A DNA stretch of 64,000 bases from Anaeromyxobacter dehalogenans 2CP-C (GCF_000013385.1 NC_007760.1:2109001-2173000), one strand, 5' to 3'. Positions 1 to 9,014 are shown, numbered from the stretch's first letter. A program made the numbers and translations. Notes: generated from the sequence alone by a model not told the origin.

Positions 1-618
1 GGCCGACGCACACTTGCGGATTCGCTCCTCCATCTTCGTGACGTTGTTCCACGTCACCTTCGCTACGGCAGCATCGACCTCGCCGTTGAAGGCCCTGAGC
101 ATGAGCTTCGTCTGCTGCTTGACCATCCGCTTGCCGTCGCGCTCGCTGTTTCCGACAGTCCAAGTCGTTTCGCATGTGGCCGCGACCCCGCCCCGGATCA
201 ACTCGCGCTTCTGCTCGTAGATGCTCGCAAGAGCGCCCTTGAACTGTTCGGAAGTCTCGAAGGTGTAGTGCGGCTTGTACAAGCCGAACGAGATGTCCTC
301 CAAGGTCTCTTCGAGGAGGGTCACCTCCTGCTTGAGCCGCTGATACGTCGCGAACGCGCCTTGGTAGGTGCCATTCAGCTCAGCCCTCCTCTTCTGCTCG
401 GCTGCGGTGAACTGGTCCCTCTCCGCGATCAGGTTTGCGATGCTCTGCCGCACTCCCGCGACGTGTGCCTCAACATCGATGATTGCCGAGTACCTCTGAA
501 GTTGCTGCTCGACGTCGGCGCGGCGCGAAGACTCGCCGCGCCACTTGAGCAGGAACACCACCGCGGCAGCGAGGACAGCGAGAAGGCAAGCCGCAACCGC
601 CGCAAGCAGCACAGTCAT
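1..618 (-). CDS. Membrane-anchored DUF4041 protein, SNIPE-type anti-phage nuclease (3' end missing)
   Basis: This frame opens with ATG at 618 and stays open to the window edge, 206 codons with no stop, so the C-terminus is missing. A GAGGA ribosome site lies 7 bases before the ATG. Residues 3-24 form one hydrophobic membrane segment followed by a basic KWRG stop-transfer. Residues 30-110 look like coiled coil. Residues 113-202 match DUF4041, with FGLYKPHYTF, a CETTWTVG stretch and LRAFNGE. Proteins with this N-terminus, DUF4041 and a C-terminal GIY-YIG (T5orf172) nuclease are known as SNIPE, reported to cut phage DNA at the membrane as it is injected. The GIY-YIG part would lie left of position 1 and cannot be seen. 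Codon usage is less GC-rich than in the core genes, which suggests acquisition. Confidence 0.8.
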   Translation of the reverse strand, partial: MTVLLAAVAACLLAVLAAAVVFLLKWRGESSRRADVEQQLQRYSAIIDVEAHVAGVRQSIANLIAERDQFTAAEQKRRAELNGTYQGAFATYQRLKQEVTLLEETLEDISFGLYKPHYTFETSEQFKGALASIYEQKRELIRGGVAATCETTWTVGNSERDGKRMVKQQTKLMLRAFNGEVDAAVAKVTWNNVTKMEERIRKCASA

Positions 619-1650
619 GTAGGCGTCCTCGGATTGTGATCCACGGGGCACGCATCGTACCGCGGCCGCGGACACTCAGCATACCAAGAGTGCACCCCAT
701 CGACCGTGCGCGCGTTGCAGAGATCGGCCAAGGAGATCACGATCTTTCTGTGCCGGACACCCGCTTCGACTCTCTCATCGACGCGCGTCTGCCTGTGCCG
801 GGTTCGCGGGACAGAATTTGGCGCCTCCTCGGAAGGCGCTGCGACCCCCAGTTCTCCTCGCGGCCTGGGATACGCCCTGGTCTTGAAGCTCGCCCGGTTT
901 CACGCGCAGATCGGCTTCGCAGCCGCGCATGGGGAGCTTGACCGCGTGGATCGCTTCCTACCGTCCTTGCCGCCGAAGCGTTGCACCGCGTCCCGGAAGC
1001 TCGACAGGGTAGCCTGCCCCCGGAGCCGCCCTGGATGCTCTCGTGATCCCGTGCCCGCGGCCTTCGGCGTTCGGGTCCTCATCCATTCCTCGGAGGAGGC
1101 TCTCGGGTTCCCTCGGTGGATGAGCGCCTCGGGGTGGCGCGTGCGGATGGAGCCGGTGCGGGCGACGAACCCTACGCACTCGGCCGCGCGTGCGAAGAGG
1201 ACGATCTCGCGGGCCGACTCACCGCTGCCTACGTGACGTGGGCACGGGCGGCGCCCGTTCAGTGGAGCGACCGGGCGAGGCAGGAACGCTCCGATTGCTT
1301 CGTCCGCAGCGGCCCCGTCGCGCTACGGATTGCCCCGGTTCTGCTCTTCAGCGACGGCGATGCCCGTACGGCCGTCGGCCGCGCCATCCTTGTTCGCGGC
1401 CCCATCCATCTCGCCGGCCGCGGCGCGGCTGGCGACGTAGTCGGGCACCTCCTCGGCAAGGCGGCTCGCCGCGGAGTTCCATCTGCCGCGCCGTGATGAG
1501 GATGCCCGCGAGCGGATCGGGTAGGTTCTTCGAGAACATCGCTTCCCGCGCATGGAGCAACGCATGCCATTTGGGCGAAACTGCTAGGAAGCCTTTCGCG
1601 AGCAACTGGCGACGCGAACCGTTCGTCCCGGCGTTCCGCGGCCTGCATCG
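619..1650. other. Long stretch without a convincing gene
   Basis: About 1 kb between the two accessory genes holds no frame with credible protein composition. Two fragments deserve a note. On the minus strand, codons from about 1605 to 1470 and a neighbouring frame down to 1323 read like parts of one protein interrupted by a frameshift (MFSKNLPDPLAGILITARQ, then LAEEVPDYVASRAAAGEMDG), possibly a decayed gene. A 41-codon GTG frame from 740 ends at 615 with an ATGA overlap onto the DUF4041 start, but it has no clear ribosome site. The upstream promoter of the DUF4041 gene should lie here; I could not define one. Confidence 0.4.
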
Positions 1651-2922
1651 TTAAGTCAGGGATCCCTGTCCGAACACTCTTCCGTCGAGTGCCTCACGTA
1701 AGGCCGCGAATCGCTCCTGCGAGAGGATGTCGAACCCGCCGGTGAGCTCTTTGATGGCCTGCCGGGCGGTATCGACGCGACGTAGCATCGGGACGACCAC
1801 GCTGTCTGTCCGCTCTACGAACTGAACGACGTCATTGATGCTGGCGGGGACCTTGTAGCCCCTGTTCGAGCTGGCGAGGATGACGCCGACGTCTCGGAGC
1901 GGCGCGATCATCTTCGAGCGGATGTTGTGGGCGGAATGTGGTTCGACGCAGATCTCGGCGAGGTAGTCCTGGAGCGACCCCGTCGGCGTCCAGGCGTCCT
2001 CTCCCGCCCACTCATAGCGGAAGAGCAGGAACTCGAGTGCCGCCGTGCGTGCCTTCACGTCGGGATCTTCCGAGTCCAGGTGCTCCGCGATGAAGTCCTG
2101 AACTCGTTCGAGGCAGTACCGGCGCACCTTCTCGTCGTGTTCCGAGTCCAACCGCTTTAGCGGTGGTGGATTCCGGAACCGCTTCGGCCAATCGGTGACG
2201 TACAACGCGTTCGGCTGAAGCGCGCGGTGGATCTCTTCAGCGCGAGACGAGAACTTCTTGTGGTCGTAGATTCGGGCGAGGGACCCGGCGATGAAGTCGG
2301 CGACCTGGATGAGAACGTGGTTCGTGCTCCGCTCGAACGCGAATCCGGGCTTGGCGAAGAGGTCGCCCTGGCGCCCGCTCACGCCGCCCAGGACGTACCG
2401 CCGAAACTCTTCCATGAACTCTTCGCGCCCTGTGCCGTCTGCGAGAACCTGGAGGCCAGGGTGTCGCTCGTACATGCGGTCAAACAACTGTGAGTGGACG
2501 AATTTTACGAACGAGCCCTTGAACCTGAGACCAGGGTAGAGGAATTCGCCATCTTTCATGAGCCGCTGCTTGTCGAGCGCCACCGCCGCGAAGCGGACCG
2601 GGAGCGCCATCAGGTCCGCGAGAACGCGGAGGCGCCGCTTGTCGTTCTCGCCGACTGCGCTCGACTTGATCGGTCCCTTCTGAAAGTGCTTCCGGCGAAT
2701 CGCCTCGACCGCCGCGTACACCTCCCCAACACGCTCACCGTCCACCAGCACGGCCGCAACGATGAAGAACGCCGTCGTGGCGTTCTTGTCGATGTCGAGC
2801 CCAGGATCCCCGTAGGCGTCGACGAACGCGTGTTTCGGTTGTTCCGGCTCGACGCTACCTGGTCGCTCAATGAGTCCAGTCACCCTTGGTGGCTCCCCTG
2901 GCGGCAGCGCTCTAGCACGCAC
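1651..2922 (-). CDS. DUF3800 domain protein
   Basis: A 423-residue protein with the DUF3800 signature: an acidic DAYGDPG motif at residues 35-41, an ADGTG stretch in the middle, and QVADFIAG near residue 200. DUF3800 proteins are predicted to have an RNase H-like fold with a metal site built from these acidic residues. They are common in phages and defence islands, but a defined activity is not established. Residues from about 250 onward form an extra, mostly helical domain of unknown role. The first about 30 residues are proline-rich and poorly conserved in style, so translation may begin further in. It lies upstream of, and on the same strand as, the DUF4041 gene, and its codon usage is similarly less GC-rich than that of the core, suggesting a small defence-type island. 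Confidence 0.75.
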   Translation of the reverse strand: MRARALPPGEPPRVTGLIERPGSVEPEQPKHAFVDAYGDPGLDIDKNATTAFFIVAAVLVDGERVGEVYAAVEAIRRKHFQKGPIKSSAVGENDKRRLRVLADLMALPVRFAAVALDKQRLMKDGEFLYPGLRFKGSFVKFVHSQLFDRMYERHPGLQVLADGTGREEFMEEFRRYVLGGVSGRQGDLFAKPGFAFERSTNHVLIQVADFIAGSLARIYDHKKFSSRAEEIHRALQPNALYVTDWPKRFRNPPPLKRLDSEHDEKVRRYCLERVQDFIAEHLDSEDPDVKARTAALEFLLFRYEWAGEDAWTPTGSLQDYLAEICVEPHSAHNIRSKMIAPLRDVGVILASSNRGYKVPASINDVVQFVERTDSVVVPMLRRVDTARQAIKELTGGFDILSQERFAALREALDGRVFGQGSLT

Positions 2923-3385
2923 GCTGCGTGACGCTATCTCCGTCGTCTGACGCCCGCCGCACGAACCGGGTCGTCCGAATCCGCTGCGAGCTAGTCAGGA
3001 CGCAAATTCGAGGACCAGTGCCGACGACATGCGTCGAAAGAACTGAATCGGGAGCGACGGAATGGCCAGCTTGCCCGAGGCCGTCCGCCTTCAAGCACCC
3101 GAAACTCGGAACAAATCGGACCCGGGGCTCCTGGATCGCGGCGCCGCTTTCGTTCTGGGTATGACGCCGCCGCGTACCCGGTGCGCCGATGCGCTCGCCC
3201 GTGACGCGACGGCCCAGGCCCGTCACGTCGCGATATCGAGGTGCACTGGCTCACCGGGCCGGTCTGCCGTGCCGCCGAATCGGGCCACGCCGGTCGAGCT
3301 TCTTCACGCTCCAGACCGTGGCGCTTCGGGACCCCAGCAACCGCGGCCCTCGGATCTTCAGCCCTGCGACCGCACCGCTCGGCGA
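2923..3385. other. Intergenic junction between accessory patch and core genes
   Basis: About 460 bases separate the DUF3800 start from the stop of the PDZ gene. The open frames on either strand have low-complexity, arginine- and proline-rich translations typical of chance frames in GC-rich DNA. I see no tRNA, no insertion-sequence ends and no clear direct repeat marking the island boundary. The promoter of the DUF3800 gene should lie in the first 100-150 bases, but no strong -35/-10 pair stands out. Confidence 0.4.
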
Positions 3386-4168
3386 TCACCGCGGGTAGTA
3401 CGACACCGTGAACGCCGCGCCGTTGCGGGTGAGGTCCACGGCGTGGACGCCACTCCCCGGCGTCGCGACGGCGGTCGCGATGCGATCCAGGTCCGCGGGA
3501 CCCACGGGCTGCCCGTCGAAGCGCCAGAGGAGATCGCCCTCGCGGAGCCCGAGGTGGGCGAGGACTCCGCGCGGATCCACCGAGGTGAGCTTCACGGCGG
3601 GCTGATCGATCACGACCACCTCGCCGGCCGCCCCGGTGCCGTGCAGCCCGCGCAGGCGCGAGAGCGCGGCCGGATCGACGTCGTAGTCGTGCGCGCCGCG
3701 CGGGGTCGCCGCGGCGTCGAAGACGTGCTCGACCACGCGCACCGCGACGTCGCGCCCGACGCCGAGCCGGACCTCGCGCGCGCCGTCCGCGGCCACCACG
3801 CCGTCCGGCCCGATGGCGCGGACGAGCAGGTTGCGGCCGATCGCGTCGCCGACGCGGACGTCGCGCGTCTCCCAGGTGGCGACGTCCGCGACCGTCGCGA
3901 ACGCGTCGGGCGTGCCGGGCTGCTGCACCCCGAGGACGTGGAGCGTCACGGTGCGGGCGCGGTAGTCGGCGGCGCTCGAGGCGGGCTCGGGCGCGGCGAG
4001 GGCGGCCACCTCCGCGGCCGCGACCGGGCTGGTACGCGCGGCGGCGGCGCGCGCCTGGAGGGACGCGGCGGCGCGGTCTTCGGACGCCGGCGCGGCCACG
4101 GCCGCCGTCGAGGCCAGGATCGCCAGGGCGGCGAGGGGGCGGAGGAGCTCGAGGGTGGGATCGCTCAT
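3386..4168 (-). CDS. Exported PDZ-domain protein, GspC-like
   Basis: A 260-residue protein with a hydrophobic N-terminal segment (about residues 9-26) that is a signal peptide or anchor, then an Ala-rich linker. Residues 70-150 have the look of the homology region of type II secretion protein GspC: two repeats of a short beta segment around VRVGDAIGRNLLVRAIGPDG. Residues 190-260 form a C-terminal PDZ domain (GLREGDLLWRFDGQPV). GspC links the outer-membrane secretin to the inner-membrane platform; here no other gsp genes are adjacent, so it may be a stand-alone relative. It starts 13 bases after the SGNH hydrolase gene on the same strand and is probably co-transcribed with it. Family membership is an inference from domain pattern. 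Confidence 0.65.
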   Translation of the reverse strand: MSDPTLELLRPLAALAILASTAAVAAPASEDRAAASLQARAAAARTSPVAAAEVAALAAPEPASSAADYRARTVTLHVLGVQQPGTPDAFATVADVATWETRDVRVGDAIGRNLLVRAIGPDGVVAADGAREVRLGVGRDVAVRVVEHVFDAAATPRGAHDYDVDPAALSRLRGLHGTGAAGEVVVIDQPAVKLTSVDPRGVLAHLGLREGDLLWRFDGQPVGPADLDRIATAVATPGSGVHAVDLTRNGAAFTVSYYPR

Positions 4169-4181
4169 GGCGTGCCTCGGG

Positions 4182-5114
4182 TCACTGGAGGAAGCAGCCC
4201 GCCTCGTTGCCCGAACCGCCGAGGGCCACCGACTCCCACGACTCCCAGGTGGCGCAGGCGAGCGTTCGCTGGCCGGTGTTCCACTTCGGGTGGAAGCAGT
4301 CGATGTCCGAGAGGTCGCGGCCGCGGAACCGGTGCGTGCCGACGCAGGCCTCGGGGGCGGGGTTCCAGTCGGTGGTGAAGCGGACCGCCGGCGCGTAGCG
4401 GCCCTGCGCGTCGGCGACCGCGGCGGCGATCGCGGCGTTGTACTGCGCGATGCGCTGCGCGACGATCGCCCGATCCGTGCTCGAGCCGCGCGTCACCGTG
4501 GGGCAGATGCCGGCCGCGTACCAGATCGCCTGGCACGGCGTGCCGGTGGACCACTGCTTCTCCAGGCCGGCCGAGTAGAGGTAGTTCACGGGCGGCACCG
4601 ACACGACGTGGACCCAGGTGCCGGGCGGCAGCCCGCAGGTCGGGGCGGCGAGGATGGCGAGCGCCTGGGCCAGCGCCGCGCCGAACGTGTCGGCAGCGTA
4701 GAGCGTGGAGGTGGACGAGCGGTTGCAGACGTCGTTCGCCCCGAGCAGCAGCACGATCCGGTCCGGCTTCACGAGCTGCGCGCAGATGCGCTGCGCCTGC
4801 GCCGGCGCGTTGTTGCGCCCTCCCACCATCTCGGCGCCGTCCACCGAGACGAACTGCTCGCCCCCGGGCAGCTTGCCCAGCGAGCGGTAGCGCCGGTAGA
4901 CCGGGTTCACGGTCGAGTCCCAGCCCTGGGCGTTGCTGTACTGGATCTGATCGCCCGGCGGCGGCCACCAGGAAAGGCGCGCGTTCGCCCCCTGCATCAT
5001 GCTGTCGCCGATGCCGGAGAGCTTCTGCTGGGCCCACGCGTCCGCGGGCGCGAGCAGCGCGAGCAGGATCACGGGGGCGGCGGATCGGGTGAGACGGCGA
5101 CCTCGGGCGCGCAT
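4182..5114 (-). CDS. Secreted SGNH/GDSL-family hydrolase
   Basis: I place the start at the ATG at 5114, which has an AGGAG site 9 bases upstream and yields a clean signal peptide ending near AWA-QQ. The mature protein has SGNH blocks: GIGDSMMQG with the nucleophile Ser near the N-terminus, GG/N in VGGRNNAP, LLGANDVC, and a C-terminal DCFHPKWNTGQ carrying the catalytic Asp-x-x-His pair. These enzymes are extracytoplasmic esterases or lipases; the substrate cannot be predicted. Several cysteines suggest disulfide bonds, consistent with export. The 310-residue length is normal for secreted members. It is followed 13 bases later by the PDZ protein gene. Confidence 0.85.
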   Translation of the reverse strand: MRARGRRLTRSAAPVILLALLAPADAWAQQKLSGIGDSMMQGANARLSWWPPPGDQIQYSNAQGWDSTVNPVYRRYRSLGKLPGGEQFVSVDGAEMVGGRNNAPAQAQRICAQLVKPDRIVLLLGANDVCNRSSTSTLYAADTFGAALAQALAILAAPTCGLPPGTWVHVVSVPPVNYLYSAGLEKQWSTGTPCQAIWYAAGICPTVTRGSSTDRAIVAQRIAQYNAAIAAAVADAQGRYAPAVRFTTDWNPAPEACVGTHRFRGRDLSDIDCFHPKWNTGQRTLACATWESWESVALGGSGNEAGCFLQ

Positions 5115-5341
5115 GGCGACGCTCCTGCCCGGGCGAGCGGTGGGATCCGGCGGCTCGCCGGCAGCTGAACATTGCTGCGCGCTCTGGCGGGAGCAACAGA
5201 CGGACCGGCGCGCGGTCGCCGGCGCTCCCGCGAGCCGGATCGCGGGAGGCCCAACTGGGGGCCGGCGCCCGGTGCGCCCTTCGTGAAAAGCTCGGGGGCG
5301 AGTCACGCCGCCTCCACCCGCTCCACCGCCCAGGGGATCCC

Positions 5342-6118
5342 ATGAACGACGCGCTCGTCAGGACCAGGAAGGAAGGCCGCATCGGCTGGATCACGCTCCA
5401 CCGGCCGGAGGCGATGAACACGTTCACCCTCCCCTTCGCCGACCAGCTCGACCAGGCGCTGCGGCGGATGGAGGACGATCCGGAGGTGTCGGTCGTCGTC
5501 GTGGACGCCGCGGGGAAGAACTTCTGCACCGGGATCGCGCTCGAGCAGTTCACGCCGCGAACGCAGCGCGAGTACCGCGAGCTCCTCCAGCGCATCGACG
5601 CGTTCTATCGGACGCTCGCGCGCATGCGGACGGTGACCATCGCGGCGGTGCAGGGGTACGCGGTGGCGAACGGCGCCGGGCTCGCGTTCGCCTGCGACCT
5701 CACGGTCGCGGCGGACACGGCGCGGTTCGGCACGACCGCCATCAACGTGGGGCTCATCTGCCTGGGCCCGGCGGCGGCGATGGCGCGGCTCATCGGACGG
5801 AAGAAGGCGGCGGAGCTGCTGCTGACGGGCGAGCTGGTGAGCGCGGCGGACGCGCTGGCGCTCGGCCTCGTGAACCGGGTGGTGCCGGAGGCGTCGCTCG
5901 CGGACGAGGTGCTGAAGCTCGCGCAGAAGGTCGCCGCCAAGAGCCCGCTCGCGCTGCGCATCGGCAAGGAGGGCCTGAACCGGCTGCCGGACCTGCCCGC
6001 GCTCGAGCGCATCGACCTCGCCGACGACCTGTTCGCCACGCTCGCCGCCACCGAGGACGCGGTGGAGGGCGTGAGCGCGTTCCTGGGGAAGCGCGCGCCC
6101 TCCTGGAAGGAGCGGTAG
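5342..6118 (+). CDS. Enoyl-CoA hydratase/isomerase (crotonase) family protein
   Basis: A 258-residue crotonase-fold protein. The N-terminal GRIGWITLHRPEAMNTF, the oxyanion-hole segment NFCTGIALEQF and the central NGAGLAFACDLTVAAD are all clear. In hydratases the oxyanion segment is usually AGAD, and a catalytic Glu follows the second conserved Gly-Gly; here the residues are TGIAL and NGAGLAFACD, so acid-base chemistry may differ from a classical hydratase. The substrate is unknown, probably an acyl-CoA. It stands alone on the plus strand, transcribed divergently from the SGNH hydrolase gene, with about 230 bases of shared upstream region. Confidence 0.88.
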   Translation: MNDALVRTRKEGRIGWITLHRPEAMNTFTLPFADQLDQALRRMEDDPEVSVVVVDAAGKNFCTGIALEQFTPRTQREYRELLQRIDAFYRTLARMRTVTIAAVQGYAVANGAGLAFACDLTVAADTARFGTTAINVGLICLGPAAAMARLIGRKKAAELLLTGELVSAADALALGLVNRVVPEASLADEVLKLAQKVAAKSPLALRIGKEGLNRLPDLPALERIDLADDLFATLAATEDAVEGVSAFLGKRAPSWKER

Positions 6119-6133
6119 GCCGGAGGCCGCCGA

Positions 6134-6583
6134 TCAGCGGCGCGCCGGTGTCCGCGGCTCGAGGACCACGTCGATCTCCCGGCACCAGCGGCCGTAGATG
6201 CGATCCTCTTCCGGCGGACACGGGCGCAAGCTGGAGCGCTCGCGGCGTATCTCGACCACCCGCGTCTCGTACCCGGGCGCGGAGACGGCCAAGTCGCAGG
6301 GAGCGCAGCGGGCCCTCAGGACGCCGTAGCAGTGCTGGACGACCAGGAACCAGCCGTTTTTGCGCGTCGCCGCCTTGGATTCCGGGCCCGTGCACGACGG
6401 GCCGTCGCTCGGAGCGGCCTGGCCCGGAGGCGGTGTCAGCTCGACGGCCGCGCCGGTGAGCGGGCGGATGGCGCTTCCTTGGGCGGATCCGACGGTGCCC
6501 CGAACCATGTACCAGGCGTCCGCGCAGCCGGACGACGCGACCAGGATGCCGGCGAGCGACGCGGCAGCGGCGGAGCGGGACAT
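6134..6583 (-). CDS. Putative lipoprotein
   Basis: The ATG at 6583 is preceded by an AGGAGG site with 7-base spacing and begins a typical lipoprotein signal: MSRSA, a hydrophobic stretch and the lipobox ASSGC, placing the acylated Cys at residue 20. An upstream ATG giving 21 more residues was rejected because it would bury this signal. The mature part is about 130 residues with six further cysteines (including CAPC) and a beta-rich pattern resembling a carboxypeptidase-regulatory or transthyretin-like fold (AAVELTPPPG, LAVSAPGYETRVVEI). No function can be assigned. It lies between a convergent crotonase gene and the beta-propeller lipoprotein gene. Confidence 0.75.
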   Translation of the reverse strand: MSRSAAAASLAGILVASSGCADAWYMVRGTVGSAQGSAIRPLTGAAVELTPPPGQAAPSDGPSCTGPESKAATRKNGWFLVVQHCYGVLRARCAPCDLAVSAPGYETRVVEIRRERSSLRPCPPEEDRIYGRWCREIDVVLEPRTPARR

Positions 6584-6658
6584 CCTGGCCTCCTGGAAGC
6601 GTGGGCTCGGCGGCCCTACTCTGGACGAAGTCGCTGCCGAGATCACCTATCGTGCGGG

Positions 6659-8731
6659 TCACCCTCCGTCAACGGGCGTGAACGTCACGGTCCGCAGCCA
6701 CGCCGGCAGCTCGGCCACCTTGGCCGAGCGGACGCCGGCGTCGCTCACGGCGTAGACGAACGTCCCGGCCACCGCGTCCTCCGCCAGCACGCTGCGGCGC
6801 ACGTACGGCGACCAGGCGAAGCTCCAGCCCGGGCCGGAGGCGCTCGCGTACACGTCGGCCATGGCGAGCGCGCCCGCAGGCGCGATCCCGGTGGCCGGGT
6901 CCACGCGGAACAGCCGCAGGTCGGAGACGAACGCCTCCATCCCGTAGTCCACGAACGGGATGGCGAGCAGGCCGCCGCCCGAGGCGCCGGGGAACCAGGT
7001 GAACGCGTGCGGGTCCCAGAGCGCGTCCGACCAGCTCCACCCCTCCCCCACCAGCGCGGTCGCGACCGCGGCCGGCGCGGCGAGGTCGGTCACGTCGAGG
7101 AGCTGCACCTTCACCTGCATCATCCCGTTCGTCCCGGGCTCGCGCCCGACGCCGAGCAGGTGCGTCGCGTCGAGCGGGTGCAGGTAGCCGATGAAGCCGG
7201 GCAGCTCGAGCTCGCCGACGAGCCGTGGCGCGGCGGGGTCCGAGAGGTCGAAGGTGAAGAACGGGTCGATCTGGCGCGCGGTCACCGCGAAGCCGCGCGG
7301 GCCGAGGAAGCGGGTCGCGAACAGCGCCTCGTCGCGCCCGAACGGCTCCGTCCTCCCGAGGGTGCGCAGCGCGCCGTCGGCGAGGCCGAGCACGGTGAGC
7401 TGGCTGGCGCGCTCCACGGTGCCCCAGGGATCGCTCCCCGCCACGCGGGTCGCGAGCGTGCTCGCCACCCGCAGCGCGCCCTCGTGCTCGTCGAGCTGGT
7501 ACGGGTCGTCGAGCGTCCCGTCCACGACGCCGGAGCCGAGGTACGTGGCGCGGTCGGGATCGCGGAGGTCGAACGCGTGGAGGTAGGTCGCGTCGGCCTG
7601 GCCGGGCATGGGCCACCACCACCAGTGGCTCGCGGCGGCATAGAGCGTGTCGTGCGACGCGTACACGACGCCGGCCCGGGCCAGCACCGAGGTGCTGGAG
7701 GCGAGCGCCTGCCGGTCGAGGTCGAGCGTGGCGACGGTCAGGATGCCGGGCCGGACCGGCGCCGCGCCCAGCGCGAAGTCGGTGCACGCGTACGCGACCG
7801 GCGCGCTCGTCCCGTCGGCGCGCTTCACCTCCCCGCGACGGAGCCAGTCCTCCAGCGGGCGGGCGCGGATGAGCGCCTCGTTCGCGTCCTCCAGCGCGGC
7901 GAAGGCGCGGTCGCGCTCGGCGGGTCCGGCGCCGGGCGGGAGCTCCGGCCAGTACGCGACGCCGTCGGGGTACGGGAGCTCGTCGGTCATCACGAGCCGC
8001 ACGCGCGCGTCGATGCGCCGCGCGGCGAGGTAGCTGCCCGGCAGGTAGATCTCGGCCGTCACCCGCGGCGCGGCGAGGTCGGCCACGTCGAGCGTGGTCA
8101 CCTTGGTCACGTTGCTCGCCTGGTAGCCGCACCAGATCGCGTCGCTCGCCACCGGGGCGCCCATGGCCGGCCCGCCGCAGATCGGCGCGTCGCCCTCCAG
8201 GGCGCGCGGCACGTAGAGCGTGCTGAACACCACCACCCGGTCGCCGGCCAGGAACAGGTCCCGCGGCCAGCCCTCGATCGCAACCGAGGACCGCTCCGCC
8301 AGCGCGTCCGCCGGCCAGCTCGAGAGCAGGTGCAGCCGGCCGTCGGCGAGCGCGGCGATGCGCGTGCCGTCGTTCTGGACGAAGTCCGCCTCGTCCACGC
8401 CGGCGACCTGCGCGTTGGTGGTCGTGTAGCCCGACGGCGCGGGCGAGCCGGCGTCGCCGCCCGGGGCCCCGCCGACCGGCAGGCCGCCCCAGCCAGCCCA
8501 GGTCAGGCGGAGCTGCTCGAGCTCGCTGCGCATCTGCAGCACCAGGGCGTCCTCGATGGCGGTCTCGAGCGCCTCGCAGCTCGGCGCGGCGGCGAGGCTG
8601 GGCGAGCGGTCCACCGCCACGGGCGGCGGCAGCACGGGCTCGCGGCGCCCGGCGCCATCGCCGCCGTGGCAGGCGGCGGACGCGGCGAGGACGGCGACGA
8701 GCGCGAGGACGAGGGTGCGCGGAGCAGACAT
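6659..8731 (-). CDS. Beta-propeller lipoprotein
   Basis: The ATG at 8731 has an AAGGAG site and gives a lipoprotein signal with lipobox ASAAC (Cys 21). The 690-residue protein carries the signature of the secreted beta-propeller family PF09826: TTNAQVAGVDEADFVQNDG, then repeated blades with motifs such as LHLLSSWP, TTLDVADLAAPRV and LYAAASHWW. Members are surface-exposed proteins of unknown ligand, found in archaea, Firmicutes and myxobacteria. No catalytic residues are evident. The gene is separate from its neighbours and reads toward the small lipoprotein gene 75 bases downstream. Confidence 0.85.
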   Translation of the reverse strand: MSAPRTLVLALVAVLAASAACHGGDGAGRREPVLPPPVAVDRSPSLAAAPSCEALETAIEDALVLQMRSELEQLRLTWAGWGGLPVGGAPGGDAGSPAPSGYTTTNAQVAGVDEADFVQNDGTRIAALADGRLHLLSSWPADALAERSSVAIEGWPRDLFLAGDRVVVFSTLYVPRALEGDAPICGGPAMGAPVASDAIWCGYQASNVTKVTTLDVADLAAPRVTAEIYLPGSYLAARRIDARVRLVMTDELPYPDGVAYWPELPPGAGPAERDRAFAALEDANEALIRARPLEDWLRRGEVKRADGTSAPVAYACTDFALGAAPVRPGILTVATLDLDRQALASSTSVLARAGVVYASHDTLYAAASHWWWWPMPGQADATYLHAFDLRDPDRATYLGSGVVDGTLDDPYQLDEHEGALRVASTLATRVAGSDPWGTVERASQLTVLGLADGALRTLGRTEPFGRDEALFATRFLGPRGFAVTARQIDPFFTFDLSDPAAPRLVGELELPGFIGYLHPLDATHLLGVGREPGTNGMMQVKVQLLDVTDLAAPAAVATALVGEGWSWSDALWDPHAFTWFPGASGGGLLAIPFVDYGMEAFVSDLRLFRVDPATGIAPAGALAMADVYASASGPGWSFAWSPYVRRSVLAEDAVAGTFVYAVSDAGVRSAKVAELPAWLRTVTFTPVDGG

Positions 8732-8797
8732 GGGCGGCTCCTTCCGGCCAGGCTGGTCATTCTCCCACCCCGGGCCGGAGCACGGGCGGACGGTTCC

Positions 8798-8840
8798 TTG
8801 ACGTGTCCCCTGCGCGTGGTACGAAGAATCCGATATCGGA
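8798..8840 (+). promoter_or_regulatory. Candidate promoter plus 12-bp palindromic operator
   Basis: TTGACG at 8798-8803 and TACGAA at 8820-8825 are separated by 16 bases, a plausible sigma-70 type promoter for the two tiny genes that follow. Immediately downstream is the perfect palindrome TCCGATATCGGA at 8829-8840. It overlaps the expected transcript start and abuts the GGAGG ribosome site, where a bound repressor would block initiation. A partial copy, GGATACCGGA, follows at 8841-8850. The regulator is not known. Confidence 0.45.
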
Positions 8841-8849
8841 GGATACCGG

Positions 8850-9014
8850 ATGCGGAAGACCGCGCAGCGCCTGGCCACGCGCACCGAGCAGGCTCCCCCG
8901 CCCGAGTTGCCGCTCCGCGCCCCGGAGGCGCCGCCGCCGGCGCCGCTCCCCCGCAACCGCCCCGCGGACCGCATCAAGGACGCGCTGCTGCGCTGGCTCG
9001 AGGAGGAGCTGTGA
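8850..9014 (+). CDS. Small hypothetical protein, 54 aa
   Basis: ATG at 8850 with a GGAGG site 7-10 bases upstream. The product is a basic N-terminus, a Pro/Ala-rich middle and a C-terminal amphipathic helix (RIKDALLRWLEEEL). No family is recognised. Its stop overlaps the next start in a TGATG arrangement, and its last codons (GAGGAGGAG) supply the ribosome site for the downstream gene, so the pair is translationally coupled. The conserved layout, promoter and operator argue for a real gene, despite the short length. Confidence 0.55.
   Translation: MRKTAQRLATRTEQAPPPELPLRAPEAPPPAPLPRNRPADRIKDALLRWLEEEL

Noticed and set aside
615-740. 41-codon GTG frame ending in an ATGA overlap with the DUF4041 gene
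   Set aside because: Coupling is attractive, but there is no ribosome site, the frame stays open far upstream without a better start, and the product has no recognisable pattern.
3062-4378. Plus-strand frame opposite the PDZ gene
   Set aside because: Composition is Arg/Gly/His-rich and it is antisense to a gene with clear domains.
4182-5306. N-terminal extension of the SGNH hydrolase to 5306
   Set aside because: The internal ATG at 5114 has an AGGAG site and a signal peptide directly after it; the extension is low-complexity.
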